Shown: positions 16,729 through 26,044, numbered from the stretch's first letter. The stretch is DNA of 64,000 bases from Candidatus Brocadia pituitae (GCA_017347445.1 AP021856.1:1496613-1560612), one strand, 5' to 3'. Made by a program: numbers and translations. The notes: generated by a model from the letters alone, not told the origin.

Positions 16729-18339
16729 ATGAAAAAATTTGGAATAGGGTTGTGTTTGTCTGCGATGCTGTTTACTTCTGCGGCGTGGGCAGCCGAACTA
16801 CCACCCAAGAAGGAAACGCCACCAGATCTGTATGAGGGGACGCCCGACTGGTATAGGGCGACTTATAAAGATAACGTTGGACTCCGCGAGGGTTCAGGAC
16901 CATTTAAAGATTATTTCAAACCACAGATGTTGGATATGTACTGGCAGCCCAACCGCCACTATGAACCCATGAAGAACCTGGATCATTCTATCTTTATTGA
17001 AAAAGAAAGAAGGGATCTGTGTATAACATGTCACGAAGAAGCAACCCCGGGCGTTGTGAGAGATTGGAGAGGTTCCGGCCATAAGAATCCCAAGAGCACT
17101 CCCTATCTGTCTGCAAGAACGTCCGAAATTGAAAAACGCACCAACAGGATTTTAAATGAAGTTGATTGTTTCGATTGTCATGCTGACACGAAAAAGAAAC
17201 AGATCAGGATGCCAACCGGCGAGGTGTGCGGTGAATGCCACAGGCCGCAGTTTGATGACTTTCTGCGCGAGAGAGAAATGGGACGTCCCAACCACATCCA
17301 GTCGTGGGAGGCAAATACGATCGTGCCGTGGTATGCAGAGGCTGCGCGAAGAGGGTATTTATATGGGCAGCACGGTTGTGATTTGTGCCATTCCGGTGCC
17401 GAAAAATGCGATGTATGTCATACCCGGCATAAGTTCAGCGCCGCCGAAGGCAGACAGCCAGAGGCCTGTATTACCTGTCATATGGGGCCTGACCATCCTG
17501 ATGCTGAGTCCTATGGTGAGTCAAAGCATGGCGTAATCTATCATAAGGAAGAAGAGCATTTTGATTTCAACCGGCCATTATCTGAAGTAAGACCCGGAAA
17601 GGACTATCGCACCCCAACATGTCAGTTCTGCCACATGTATGAAAAGCATGGCAGGTTTATTCACAATCCGGTTATGAAGGGTATCTGGCGTATGGGTACG
17701 ATACCGCCGAAGAACCTGGAATATACTTCTTCCTTGAAGGATTATCCTTACGGCATTAAGATTATTGGTGATAAAATCGATATCTATTCGGAAGAAAACA
17801 TTGCCAAGAGGTCATATTGGTTAGAGGTCTGCGCCAAATGCCATAGCGACCGTTTTGCCGATACCTATTTGAAATCATTGGATGAGTTCATGTTTCAGGC
17901 TCATACCTTGGCAGACAGGGCTCAGAAGATTGTTGAAGACTTAATTGCCGACGGTTACCTCTATCCCAGCGCTGCGGACAGGGATCCGTATCCTTTAAGC
18001 GACGGGATTGAAAAGCAGCTGAGTCCGGCATTTCTCGGTGAACCTATTTATAACGCCTTTAAGACTTTGAAGGGCAAATTCCCGGTAGTGGGGCCAATTC
18101 TTGGTGTGTATGGTATGTTCATACAGCAGCAAGACAATCCGTCCAATATCGAGAATATGTACAATCGGTTATGGTTCTGGTATAAACTTCAGGGCTACAA
18201 AGGTACTGCACATGTCCAGCAGGACGTATCCTGGTGGTGGGGTCAGGCGCCTATGATGATGGAGTTTACGAAGATTCAGTCAGAGGCAGCAAGGCTGCGC
18301 AGGGAAGGACGTATTGAGAAGGTGACTCTGACAAAATAG
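16729..18339 (+). CDS. HAO-family octaheme cytochrome, probable reductase type (kustc0458-like)
   Basis: A 536-residue protein from MKKFGIGLCLSAML (16729); a GGAGGTG Shine-Dalgarno precedes it. The signal peptide ends near AWAAE (residue 22). Eight CxxCH motifs run from CITCH (C98) to CAKCH (C368), with the tight pair CDLCH/CDVCH in the middle, as in the HAO fold. In the C-terminal region where oxidising HAOs carry the haem-crosslinked tyrosine, this protein reads YKGTAHVQQDVSWWWGQ, unlike YKGMAHGSWNDATYSDG of the second HAO at 41256. This fits the proposed nitrite- or NO-reducing branch, but activity is inference. It is co-transcribed with the diheme gene 31 bases upstream and ends at the terminator at 18381. 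Confidence 0.87.
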   Translation: MKKFGIGLCLSAMLFTSAAWAAELPPKKETPPDLYEGTPDWYRATYKDNVGLREGSGPFKDYFKPQMLDMYWQPNRHYEPMKNLDHSIFIEKERRDLCITCHEEATPGVVRDWRGSGHKNPKSTPYLSARTSEIEKRTNRILNEVDCFDCHADTKKKQIRMPTGEVCGECHRPQFDDFLREREMGRPNHIQSWEANTIVPWYAEAARRGYLYGQHGCDLCHSGAEKCDVCHTRHKFSAAEGRQPEACITCHMGPDHPDAESYGESKHGVIYHKEEEHFDFNRPLSEVRPGKDYRTPTCQFCHMYEKHGRFIHNPVMKGIWRMGTIPPKNLEYTSSLKDYPYGIKIIGDKIDIYSEENIAKRSYWLEVCAKCHSDRFADTYLKSLDEFMFQAHTLADRAQKIVEDLIADGYLYPSAADRDPYPLSDGIEKQLSPAFLGEPIYNAFKTLKGKFPVVGPILGVYGMFIQQQDNPSNIENMYNRLWFWYKLQGYKGTAHVQQDVSWWWGQAPMMMEFTKIQSEAARLRREGRIEKVTLTK

Positions 18340-18380
18340 CAATTGTAGAGCATTTGTAAAAAGATAAGACAGATTAGTAA

Positions 18381-18416
18381 AAAAAGCCCATGATGTTGTT
18401 CGTCATGGGCTTTTTT
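18381..18416. terminator. Two-sided intrinsic terminator
   Basis: Stem GCCCATGA (18386-18393) pairs with TCATGGGC (18403-18410) around a 9-base loop, flanked by an A-run on the left and TTTTTT on the right. It can therefore stop transcription from both directions: the octaheme operon from the left and hemC from the right. It sits 42 bases after the octaheme stop codon and 66 bases before the hemC stop. Confidence 0.85.
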
Positions 18417-18482
18417 ATTTGGTCGAAGGCAGGAAATAAACTTGAGACCGTACTGTTAACCGTTTCCGGAATAAGTAACGCT

Positions 18483-19439
18483 TTATATTTGATCGACACG
18501 TGCCTGAAATTCCTGGCGGATTTCATGGAGAATCCGCTTGCCGCCACTTTCCAGCATTCTTTCGGCAAGTTCTTCTCCCAGCTTTGCAGCTTGAGTGGAA
18601 TGGCCGCTGTGACTGTCCCTGATGGCATGACCACCGTCCACGGTACAAATGATCGCCTCAAGGAATACTTGATTGTTTTGTATTTGTGCATATGCCCCAA
18701 TGGGCACCTGACAGCCGCCTTGCAGTTTCGCCAGAAGAGCCCGTTCTGCCTCTATGGCAATTCTGGTCTGTGTATCGTTAAGAGCAGAAACGATTTTCAG
18801 AACTCGTTCGTCATCTTTTCGGATTTCAATACACAGTGAACCCTGTCCTACTGCAGGAAGCATAATATCGAACGGTATAATCTGGCTAATCGGTCCCGCA
18901 TAGCCCATTCTTCGTAATCCTGCGTGGGCAACAACAATCGCATCCAGGTCGTCCGTTTCAAGTTTTTTGAGCCGGGTATCCAAATTACCCCGTAGATCCA
19001 AGATTTTGAAATCAGGCCTGAAAGCTAGTAATTGTGCCCTTCTTCGAAGGCTGCTGGTGCCAATACGCGCATTATCCGGCAGCTTTTCTAAATTGGCATT
19101 GTTGTTACTAATAAGGGCGTCATGGGGGTCTTCACGCGTGGGTGTTGTGCCGATCATTAACCCTTCGTGCAGCTCTGTTGGTACGTCTTTGGCGCTGTGG
19201 ACGGCAAGGTCAATCTTGCTCCTCATTAGCGCTGTTTCAAGCTCCTTGGTAAAGAGACCGACTCCCCCTAAACGCGATAGGGGGGCATCGGTGATCTTGT
19301 CACCTTTGGTAGAAATTTTTTCGATCTGAAATTCATATCCGGGATTTAACCTTTTGAGCTCTGATATGACCCAATTTGTTTGGATAAGCGCAAGTTTACT
19401 GCCCCTGGAACCTACGATAATCTGTTTTTCCTTTGCCAA
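18483..19439 (-). CDS. hemC: Porphobilinogen deaminase (hydroxymethylbilane synthase)
   Basis: A 318-residue protein on the reverse strand with the complete HemC signature. VGSRGSKLALIQT is at the N terminus, VHSAKDVPT in the active-site region, GTSSLRRRAQL as the substrate-binding arginines, and LQGGCQVPIGAY carries the cysteine that holds the dipyrromethane cofactor. It polymerises four porphobilinogens to hydroxymethylbilane for haem and sirohaem synthesis in the cytoplasm. Length is normal. Convergent placement next to a multihaem operon makes biological sense for an organism with very high haem demand, but the genes are on opposite strands and share only the terminator. No other haem gene is adjacent. 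Confidence 0.95.
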   Translation of the reverse strand: MAKEKQIIVGSRGSKLALIQTNWVISELKRLNPGYEFQIEKISTKGDKITDAPLSRLGGVGLFTKELETALMRSKIDLAVHSAKDVPTELHEGLMIGTTPTREDPHDALISNNNANLEKLPDNARIGTSSLRRRAQLLAFRPDFKILDLRGNLDTRLKKLETDDLDAIVVAHAGLRRMGYAGPISQIIPFDIMLPAVGQGSLCIEIRKDDERVLKIVSALNDTQTRIAIEAERALLAKLQGGCQVPIGAYAQIQNNQVFLEAIICTVDGGHAIRDSHSGHSTQAAKLGEELAERMLESGGKRILHEIRQEFQARVDQI

Positions 19440-19942
19440 TGCAGATTCTCTCCATTTTTGATAAAAATATTCATGAATTAATGCAAAAAGCCGTGTTTGA
19501 TAATATCATAATATGCTATAGGTGTCAAACTACTTTGTCTGCTGCAAATCTGGTGCACAGGACTATTTTAGGGGTGTATCTAGAATTCTGGTGTTTAAAA
19601 AATAATCAACTGGTGTTTTTGAAAAGACTCAATTCCTTGCCAGCTGATATACTGATAGCGTGTAGTAAGAAATTCGCTTGACATAAAAGGTTTACCGGTT
19701 TATAGAATAAAGGGAATTTAGCAATTTGTTCGATAGAGGCAAACCCTAAGTGAACAGGGGGTGCAAAGCATAAGGGTCTTGCTGGCCGTTTAAACAGTTT
19801 AAGCCGCTTAACCCGCTCAAACAGCTTTGAAAAAGACAGTCTTGCTGCCGAAAATGTTTTCAGGAAAATATTTTAGCAGAAATACTTTTTTATTTATGAA
19901 GGCCCCACGTCTTTTTTTGATAAAGGGAAAGGAGTGTCAACC
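19440..19942. other. Intergenic region between hemC and a secreted protein gene
   Basis: About 500 bases without a credible gene. The left half presumably holds the hemC promoter (reverse strand). The right half contains a GEMM-like RNA motif (19737-19790), then AT-rich sequence and the Shine-Dalgarno of the gene starting at 19943. No repeat-family terminus is seen. Confidence 0.5.
19737..19790 (+). promoter_or_regulatory. GEMM-like (cyclic di-GMP-I riboswitch-like) motif, incomplete
   Basis: The sequence AGGCAAACCCTAAGTGAACA is followed by GGGGGTGCAAAGCATAAGG and GTCTTGCTGGCC. The order GGCAAACC, hairpin (CCCT/AGGG), GG-GCAAAGC, GGGTCT, GGCC resembles the core of GEMM riboswitches. Differences: TG replaces the usual AC before GCAAAGC, the tetraloop-receptor hairpin is missing, and I see no GTTGCC/GTTACC closing strand. 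It may be a diverged or decayed aptamer, or chance. It would act on the gene at 19943, about 150 bases downstream. Confidence 0.3.
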
Positions 19943-20512
19943 ATGAACATGTCCAGAGTAAAAATGCATGGTTTCATTACCGGGGCAGTTGTATTGACGA
20001 CGTGCATGGGAATAGAACTGATGCCGTCTAAGGTAAATACTTCACATGCCGTATTTGGAGACCATCCGGAACAGACGATGCGGCGCAAAGAAATGGAAAA
20101 ATCGGCGGTGACCCTTGAGGATGTGGCAAAGTTTGTCGAAGAATACGTGCGGAAAAATTCAAAGGACGGACTATTTAAATACTATGATAGACATACCAAA
20201 AAAGAACTGGAGCTCATTTTTGATAGGATACATCGGGAAAAACTCTCGAAGATAAAAAAGAATGAGTATTTTGTCTGTGTCGATTTCAAAGGAAAGGATG
20301 GCAAGGCCTACGATCTTGATTTTTTTGTTGAGGGGAAAAGCAGGAATTATTTTACTATTGATAAAAAGGGCATTTCCGTCCATAAGGTAAATGGAAAGGA
20401 AAATTATACCTGGAACTTTAATAAGAAAAAAGGCCTGTGGGAGAAACAGGCGCTTATTATTGAAAAGGAATATCCTGAACCCAAGAAAAAGACACATCCC
20501 GGCTATCCTTAA
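19943..20512 (+). CDS. Exported protein of unknown function
   Basis: A 189-residue protein from ATG 19943, preferred over an upstream GTG (19934) because AAAGGAG lies 8 bases before it. The N terminus has a signal-like hydrophobic stretch (FITGAVVLTTCMGIELM). The mature part has a helical segment VTLEDVAKFVEEYVRK, then a beta-rich section with YFVCVDFKGKDGKAYDLDFFVEGK and a proline/lysine-rich tail. The middle resembles small periplasmic domains that bind ligands through an extended sheet, but I cannot name a family. It stands alone, behind a possible c-di-GMP-type RNA element, so second-messenger control is conceivable. Confidence 0.6.
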   Translation: MNMSRVKMHGFITGAVVLTTCMGIELMPSKVNTSHAVFGDHPEQTMRRKEMEKSAVTLEDVAKFVEEYVRKNSKDGLFKYYDRHTKKELELIFDRIHREKLSKIKKNEYFVCVDFKGKDGKAYDLDFFVEGKSRNYFTIDKKGISVHKVNGKENYTWNFNKKKGLWEKQALIIEKEYPEPKKKTHPGYP

Positions 20513-20615
20513 AGCGGTTTGCCGTACCAAATTCCCCTGGCTATCGGTAAGATAAGGGGCCTCGCTTGCCATTTATGATACCAACCTGGAACGGTTAGCT
20601 TGGCCCGGCAAGGGA

Positions 20616-20825
20616 GTGGGTTGGTTCAGGGATATTTTTATACTCTGTAGGATAACATGGGTTAATCGTGACGAGTACGTCAGAAAGGAACGAGTTACAA
20701 GCAAAAGGGTCTTGAAATACCAAGGCATTGCTCTTTTGTTAGGTATGATATTCTACAGCGCTTCAACTGTTACCTACGCAAGCGATGCGGTCAAAAAGAT
20801 TTGGATCCAGTACTGGGCACACTGA
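20616..20825 (+). pseudogene. Possible remnant of a small secreted-protein gene
   Basis: A GTG-initiated frame of 69 codons contains a good signal-peptide-like stretch, KRVLKYQGIALLLGMIFYSA followed by STVTYASDA, and then ends after only 14 more residues. Just after the putative cleavage site the neighbouring frame reads KDLDPVLGTLTN before a stop, hinting at a frameshifted short mature part. It overlaps the possible upstream extension of the radical SAM gene. This could be a decayed gene or a very short secreted peptide; evidence is thin. Confidence 0.25.
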
Positions 20826-20841
20826 CAAATTAATAACAGAG

Positions 20842-21795
20842 ATGAATTTTGAAGATACATTAAAACACTTTGGTATCCAATTAAGGCGTAAAAACCCGAA
20901 AACGCTCCAGATAAACGTAGGGAAGTTATGCAATCAGTCTTGTATTCACTGCCATGTAGATGCCGGTCCAAAGCGAACCGAAATGATGTCGACAAAAACC
21001 GCGGACCGTATCTTAGACTTGCTAGCCAGGATGCCTTCAATTGAACTCGTTGATTTCACAGGAGGCGCACCGGAACTTCATCCGGCGTTCCGGTATATGA
21101 TTCATCGGGTTCGTTCACTGGGACGTCGTGTTATAGACCGGTGCAATCTCACCGTCTTGCAGGCTAAAGGGCAGGAAGACCTGGCGGAATTTTTCCGGGA
21201 TCATTGCGTTGAAGTGGTTGCTTCGTTACCCTGTTATTCCAGAGAAAACGTGGATAAACAACGTGGTCGTAATGTGTTTGATAAGAGTATCGACGCTCTA
21301 CGAAGGCTTAATTCGTTGGGATACGGGCAGGAAGGAAGCAGATTGAGATTAGACCTGGTCTATAATCCTGGCGGTGCTTTTCTTCCACCGTCTCAGAAGG
21401 AGTTAGAAAATCAGTATAAAAAGGAACTATGGGAACAGTTTGGCATTGTTTTTAATCAATTGTGTACCATGGTGAATATGCCCATCAAGCGGTGGGGGGA
21501 ATACCTTGTACATACCGGTCAAGCGGAAGGTTATCGTGAACTCCTTGTTAACGCCTTTAACCCGCAGACGATTGATAATGTGATGTGCAGGACGCTCATT
21601 TCAGTCAGTTGGAATGGACGAGTCTATGACTGCGATTTTAATCAGATGCTCGAAATCCCGGTTGGGGGTCGTCTCAGGACAATATGGGACATTGAATCCT
21701 TTGAGGAATTTAAGCATGATTTCATTGCAACCGGAGCACACTGCTTTGGTTGTGCGGCTGGGGCTGGAAGCAGTTGCGGAGGTTCGCTGGTATGA
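20842..21795 (+). CDS. ArsS-like radical SAM protein
   Basis: A 317-residue protein read from MNFEDTLKHFG at 20842; in-frame sequence before this does not look conserved. The radical SAM cluster is CNQSCIHC (C30, C34, C37), within LQINVGKLCNQSC. TGGAPELHP follows as the SAM-binding GGE-like motif. The C-terminal region carries NVMCRTLISVSWNGRVYDCDFNQ and a tail CFGCAAGAGSSCGG. This arrangement is characteristic of the ArsS family (arsenosugar-type radical SAM proteins). The tail cysteine position is a selenocysteine in some relatives, but here codons are ordinary. The true substrate is unknown in most organisms. No arsenic genes lie nearby. It follows possible remnants and precedes the diguanylate cyclase. 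Confidence 0.82.
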   Translation: MNFEDTLKHFGIQLRRKNPKTLQINVGKLCNQSCIHCHVDAGPKRTEMMSTKTADRILDLLARMPSIELVDFTGGAPELHPAFRYMIHRVRSLGRRVIDRCNLTVLQAKGQEDLAEFFRDHCVEVVASLPCYSRENVDKQRGRNVFDKSIDALRRLNSLGYGQEGSRLRLDLVYNPGGAFLPPSQKELENQYKKELWEQFGIVFNQLCTMVNMPIKRWGEYLVHTGQAEGYRELLVNAFNPQTIDNVMCRTLISVSWNGRVYDCDFNQMLEIPVGGRLRTIWDIESFEEFKHDFIATGAHCFGCAAGAGSSCGGSLV

Positions 21796-22005
21796 TGTTT
21801 CATGGAAATCGTTGCTGTGACGTTGCAATCTTGAGATTATACCGGTTTTGCATTTACAGAAGGCACAACGAATTTAACAGATGAACTTTTGCAATTACGT
21901 AATTCAAGCAGAAAGAAGAATAAAGGAAAAAGCTACCAAGTCTTTCTGTATTGCATATCTCATTCTTTTCAGATATAGTAATAAACCCGATATAATTGAA
22001 TTTAT

Positions 22006-23523
22006 TTGAAACAAAAACGATTGGAAGATGCTTTGAAGAAACCTGATGTATCTCCGGAAAATGACGTGACTAACACTGCTGAAGAACTGGCAAAAAAAAA
22101 TAAAGACCTGCAATCTGAAATTATTGAACGCAAACGTGCAGAGGAAGAACTTCGTAAATTATACCGCGCTATAGAGCAAAGTTCAAGCACCGTGGTAATA
22201 ACGAACAGCCGGGGTATTATCGAATACGTAAACCCCAAGTTTGCTCAGTTAACAGGCTACCATCCCGAAGAAGTCATAGGAAAAAATCCACGCATCCTAA
22301 AACCCGACAACGTATCGTCTGAAGAATTCCGTCAAATGTGGGAGACCATTACCGCGGGAAGGGAGTGGCGGGGTGAATTTTGTAACAGGAAAAAAAATGG
22401 CGAACTCTATTGGGAATTTGCATCCATTTCAGCGGTAAGGAACTCACAGGATGCCATCACGCACTTCGTTGCCGTTAAAGAAGATATTACTGAGCGAAAG
22501 CGGGCGGAAGAAGAAAGAAATAAACACATTAAGGAACTCGAGGATTTCATGTCCTATTCCACAACCATGAACGATGCGGCAACCGAAGATGCGGTATTTA
22601 AGCATATGGTTCTCGCCTTACGAAAACATTTTGCCCCGGATATTGTTGCTGTAATAATGCTCGACAGAGAGAGAAATATGTTGTACGTGCCTATGATAGA
22701 TCCCGCTATGCCGGTACAAGAACTCATCAGGCAAGAAGTCGTCCTTGACTCCTCTCTCTGCCGCGTAATGAAAACAGGCGAGGAGTGTTTCGTAAAAGAC
22801 ATCACCAAAGATACTTCCTGTGAGTGTGTAATCTACAAAGATGAACAGGGGGGTTATTTGTGCATTCCTTTAATAGCAGGTGGGATAACGTTTGGAATCG
22901 TTCTGCTGATAAAAAAAGATATTCGCTGCTGGGATGACGAAAAGACCCATAGGCTTATATCAAACTATGTGGGGCTGACGGCTTTGTCTCTCCACAGGCT
23001 GGAACTCCTGGATATCGCGAAACATAGGAATATAACAGACGAGCTTACCGGGGTATACAATAGAAGATTCCTCAATGAGATACTGGACAAACAGTTAATC
23101 CTGGCAAAAAGACGTAATGAACATGTTAGCCTCCTTCTTCTGGATTTGGATCATTTCAAAAATTTGAATGACACATACGGAAATAGGGTAGGTGACCGTT
23201 TGTTGCAACAAATAGCCAGGGTTCTGAACGACTCTGTGAGTAAATCAGATATTGTTGCACGGTACGGCGGAGAAGAATTTGCCATTATTATGCCTGCATT
23301 GTTCGCAACACAAGCCCTCGTGAAGGCAGATGCAATTCGGAGAATTATTGAAGTCACTGACTTTGATGATATTGTATCGGGACAGACTCTTAACATAACC
23401 ATAAGCATTGGGATTGCTGCATACCCTGAGCATGGGACAGACCAGGAAACCCTGATAAAGCTTGCAAACAAGGCGTTGCATAAGGCAAAAGAAGAAGGAA
23501 GAAACCGGGTAGAAGCGCTTTAA
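22006..23523 (+). CDS. Diguanylate cyclase with PAS and GAF sensor domains
   Basis: A 505-residue cytoplasmic protein with no membrane segment. Order: coiled coil (about 20-50), PAS (about 50-170, with AIEQSSSTVVITNSRGIIEYVN and a PAC end FVAVKEDITERKRAEE), GAF-like domain (about 180-340), and GGDEF (about 345-505). The active-site motif is RYGGEEF near residue 418, so it should make cyclic di-GMP. Five residues upstream the product-inhibition site RxxD reads SKSD, so feedback control through the I-site is probably absent. The start is a TTG with a stop three codons upstream and no clear Shine-Dalgarno, so the true N terminus is uncertain. No effector gene is adjacent, though a GEMM-like motif lies 2.2 kb upstream. 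Confidence 0.85.
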   Translation: MKQKRLEDALKKPDVSPENDVTNTAEELAKKNKDLQSEIIERKRAEEELRKLYRAIEQSSSTVVITNSRGIIEYVNPKFAQLTGYHPEEVIGKNPRILKPDNVSSEEFRQMWETITAGREWRGEFCNRKKNGELYWEFASISAVRNSQDAITHFVAVKEDITERKRAEEERNKHIKELEDFMSYSTTMNDAATEDAVFKHMVLALRKHFAPDIVAVIMLDRERNMLYVPMIDPAMPVQELIRQEVVLDSSLCRVMKTGEECFVKDITKDTSCECVIYKDEQGGYLCIPLIAGGITFGIVLLIKKDIRCWDDEKTHRLISNYVGLTALSLHRLELLDIAKHRNITDELTGVYNRRFLNEILDKQLILAKRRNEHVSLLLLDLDHFKNLNDTYGNRVGDRLLQQIARVLNDSVSKSDIVARYGGEEFAIIMPALFATQALVKADAIRRIIEVTDFDDIVSGQTLNITISIGIAAYPEHGTDQETLIKLANKALHKAKEEGRNRVEAL

Positions 23524-23582
23524 AGGTTTTTATTCTGAAATGATATCCGCAAAGTGAAATGGTAAAACGTGCATGAAAAAGG

Positions 23583-24449
23583 TTAATGGCCTTCTTTGGG
23601 GTTCTCCCATGTGTGACTCGCGATCGTATAGCCAGTGATCTTGCTAAGAAAGGGAATTGCCAGCATGCCAGGTAAGTTAGTGCAGCGCTTGGTATCCCGG
23701 AAACCCCTGAGTCCGATGGTCATGCCTTTGTGGCCCATGCGCGGCTGAGCCCGGTAGGTGCCTAACAATCGATCCCACCACGACAGGTTGAAGCCGAAGT
23801 TACTGTTGGTTTCGTTGTCTTCCACTGAATGGTGTACCCGGTGCATGTCTGGTGTGACTATGAACCAGCGCAGTACATGGTCTATACCACGCCGTATACG
23901 TACATTTCCATGGTTAAACAGGGACGTTGCATTCAGTACCACCTCAAATACGATTACCGCGATCGTGGGTGGCCCCAGCGTTATAATTACCGCAAATTTG
24001 ATTAGCATGGAGAGGATAATCTCGAAAGGATGAAATCGTGTGCCGGTAGTGACATCGATGTCCAGATCGGCATGATGCATGCGGTGTATCCGCCAGAAAA
24101 CAGGGAGTGCGTGGAACATTACGTGCTGAAGATAGATGGTGAAGTCCATGGTAACTATCGATATAACGACAACGGAACTGTATGGTATCCGGCAGTAATT
24201 GAAAAGACCCCATCCGTGTTTCTGCGCAAATACCGTCATGCCCACCGCCGCTGTTGGAAAGATGATGCGCAATAGGAAGCTGTTCAGGAATGTAATACCA
24301 AGATTGTTCATCCAGCGGAGTACCCTCGATACCGTGAGCACCCGCCTGGGCAACACTAGTTCCCAAAGAGTCATCATCCCCAGGGTACCGAAAAAGGCAC
24401 TGAGGCGGATGATAACCTCGTGACTGATGATAAAATCACTCATGTACAT
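23583..24449 (-). CDS. Sterol desaturase / fatty acid hydroxylase superfamily membrane protein
   Basis: A 288-residue membrane protein with hydrophobic segments near residues 8-30, 45-65, 85-105 and 150-175. Histidine clusters characteristic of the di-iron superfamily are visible: HVMFHALPVFWRIHRMHH (about 115-132) and HRVHHSVEDNETNSNFGFN (about 210-228). WWDRLLGTYR follows, as in the family. These enzymes hydroxylate or desaturate lipids in the membrane using O2 in aerobes. In an anaerobe the reaction is unclear. Anammox bacteria make ladderane lipids and hopanoids, so a lipid-modifying role is plausible inference. It is transcribed toward the diguanylate cyclase gene. The start may be M1 or M3. 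Confidence 0.82.
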   Translation of the reverse strand: MYMSDFIISHEVIIRLSAFFGTLGMMTLWELVLPRRVLTVSRVLRWMNNLGITFLNSFLLRIIFPTAAVGMTVFAQKHGWGLFNYCRIPYSSVVVISIVTMDFTIYLQHVMFHALPVFWRIHRMHHADLDIDVTTGTRFHPFEIILSMLIKFAVIITLGPPTIAVIVFEVVLNATSLFNHGNVRIRRGIDHVLRWFIVTPDMHRVHHSVEDNETNSNFGFNLSWWDRLLGTYRAQPRMGHKGMTIGLRGFRDTKRCTNLPGMLAIPFLSKITGYTIASHTWENPKEGH

Positions 24450-24724
24450 GTATTGGTTAAACTTTTATGTTGAATTTGCGTCTTGTTTTCTATGGAAATT
24501 CTTACAAAGAGTCCTTCATAAAATACTATAGCTGAATGCAGGCCGTTTATCAATACGAAGCCATCATTATCCGGTCTTTTTACAAATTTGTAATTGACAG
24601 CTGGAAGTAACAGGCAATTATAATTTTCAGTAAATGACATAAAAAAGTATATATCTCCTTTTTCCCCTCTCACCAGAGGTGTGAGAATTTCTGAATCTTT
24701 ACTATTTGAGATTTGAGAGAAAAG

Positions 24725-26044
24725 ATGAATGAACAAAACACAACAGGTTACAAACGGGTTCTCGCAGAGATATCCAAAACCAGGGATGTTTTTACCGAAC
24801 TGGACGATTTTTTCCGTAAGTCAGACGATGATATTTCCCATGATCCGGATGATCTGCGGGAAGGAATCGGCCGTTTACCTGGTCTTGGCCGGTTGATGTT
24901 CCTCATACCCTGTGTAATCAACCGCCTTGAGGAAGATATACCTCAGATGCAGGAAGGTGAAGATGTAGCGTTAATCATAGAAGGACTGCAGACGATACAA
25001 AAAGGCATACAGGGTGTATTGACCTATTATCTGCAGGATAATGTCGAAGACACACTTAATTTACTCGGCAATGTCCTATCGAAGATAGGTAAACTTTCTG
25101 GTAAAAAGACCCAATCCGGTGTTCGCGTCTTCCGCGACATCGCGAGAATTGCGCCGGACTTTCAGATTATCTTTGGTATGCTGGAAGGCTTTCAGGGAAA
25201 CAGAAAAATCATGCCCAAAGAACCGGAAATCAATACGGCGTGGTCACCTGAATGCTGGTTGGATTATTACCGGGAACAAGCCAGACTTGAAGAACCCCTG
25301 ATAGCAGTGGTTGATGCCGAAGGACTCTCTGAGGCAAATCTTGAAAAGGGCTTTCAACGGATGATGGAAGAAAGCGCACAACGGGACAAGATGATGGAAA
25401 AGCAGTTCATCACGTATACAATGATGAGAAACAGGGATGCTGCCTTCAGCACCGAATATCCGGAAGGGTTCCTGGATCTTTCAGAGATTCCTGACATAAC
25501 AGACAGGGAAGACGATGATGATTGTGATTATGAAGTCAGGGCTATAGACCTCCGTTACGGGGAAGAGGAAGAAGAGACATCCGAACCTTGGGCAAGTTCC
25601 CTGCCAGAGCTTTGCAATTGGAATAAAACTACCCCTGAATCATCCTTTGACGATTCAGGATTATGTCGCCAGGATTTTGAAGATGATCCGGTTTACTGTC
25701 TGCTTAATCCTTTTATGCATAGCCTTTTTGAATGCCTGAAGCAGCAAGACAATCATCAGAATAAGCAGGGTAAAAGCGGGGAAAGCGAGACGCGTTCACC
25801 TCTGGAGCACTATGTAATAATCCTGGCCCTCAAGGCACAGGTGCGTATATCTTCGTGTGGAGTTTTGGCTGAAGACCTCGGACACGATGCGCCAAGAAAA
25901 GGTGTTTATCTGTTTGCCATGGAATGCCTGGAAAGGATTGATGAAGCCGCAAAAAGATTCCCCCGGAAACATCTTTGTCATCTTGCTGCCGAAGCACGAA
26001 ATATCAAAAAACAGATCGAGAGGATACTTACAGAAGACGTATAG
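24725..26044 (+). CDS. Protein of unknown function, mostly helical and acidic
   Basis: A 439-residue protein starting MNEQNTTGYKRV at 24725, with GAGAGAAAAG upstream. Without a signal peptide or membrane segment, it is probably cytoplasmic. The N-terminal half is helical (DVALIIEGLQTIQKGIQGVL). The centre is a long acidic linker with runs such as REDDDDCDYE and GEEEEET. The C-terminal part (about 340-435) has a helical domain with FAMECLERIDEAAKRFPRKH. I do not recognise the family. It stands alone between a divergent membrane gene and the foldase gene, so context gives no hint of function. Confidence 0.6.
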   Translation: MNEQNTTGYKRVLAEISKTRDVFTELDDFFRKSDDDISHDPDDLREGIGRLPGLGRLMFLIPCVINRLEEDIPQMQEGEDVALIIEGLQTIQKGIQGVLTYYLQDNVEDTLNLLGNVLSKIGKLSGKKTQSGVRVFRDIARIAPDFQIIFGMLEGFQGNRKIMPKEPEINTAWSPECWLDYYREQARLEEPLIAVVDAEGLSEANLEKGFQRMMEESAQRDKMMEKQFITYTMMRNRDAAFSTEYPEGFLDLSEIPDITDREDDDDCDYEVRAIDLRYGEEEEETSEPWASSLPELCNWNKTTPESSFDDSGLCRQDFEDDPVYCLLNPFMHSLFECLKQQDNHQNKQGKSGESETRSPLEHYVIILALKAQVRISSCGVLAEDLGHDAPRKGVYLFAMECLERIDEAAKRFPRKHLCHLAAEARNIKKQIERILTEDV

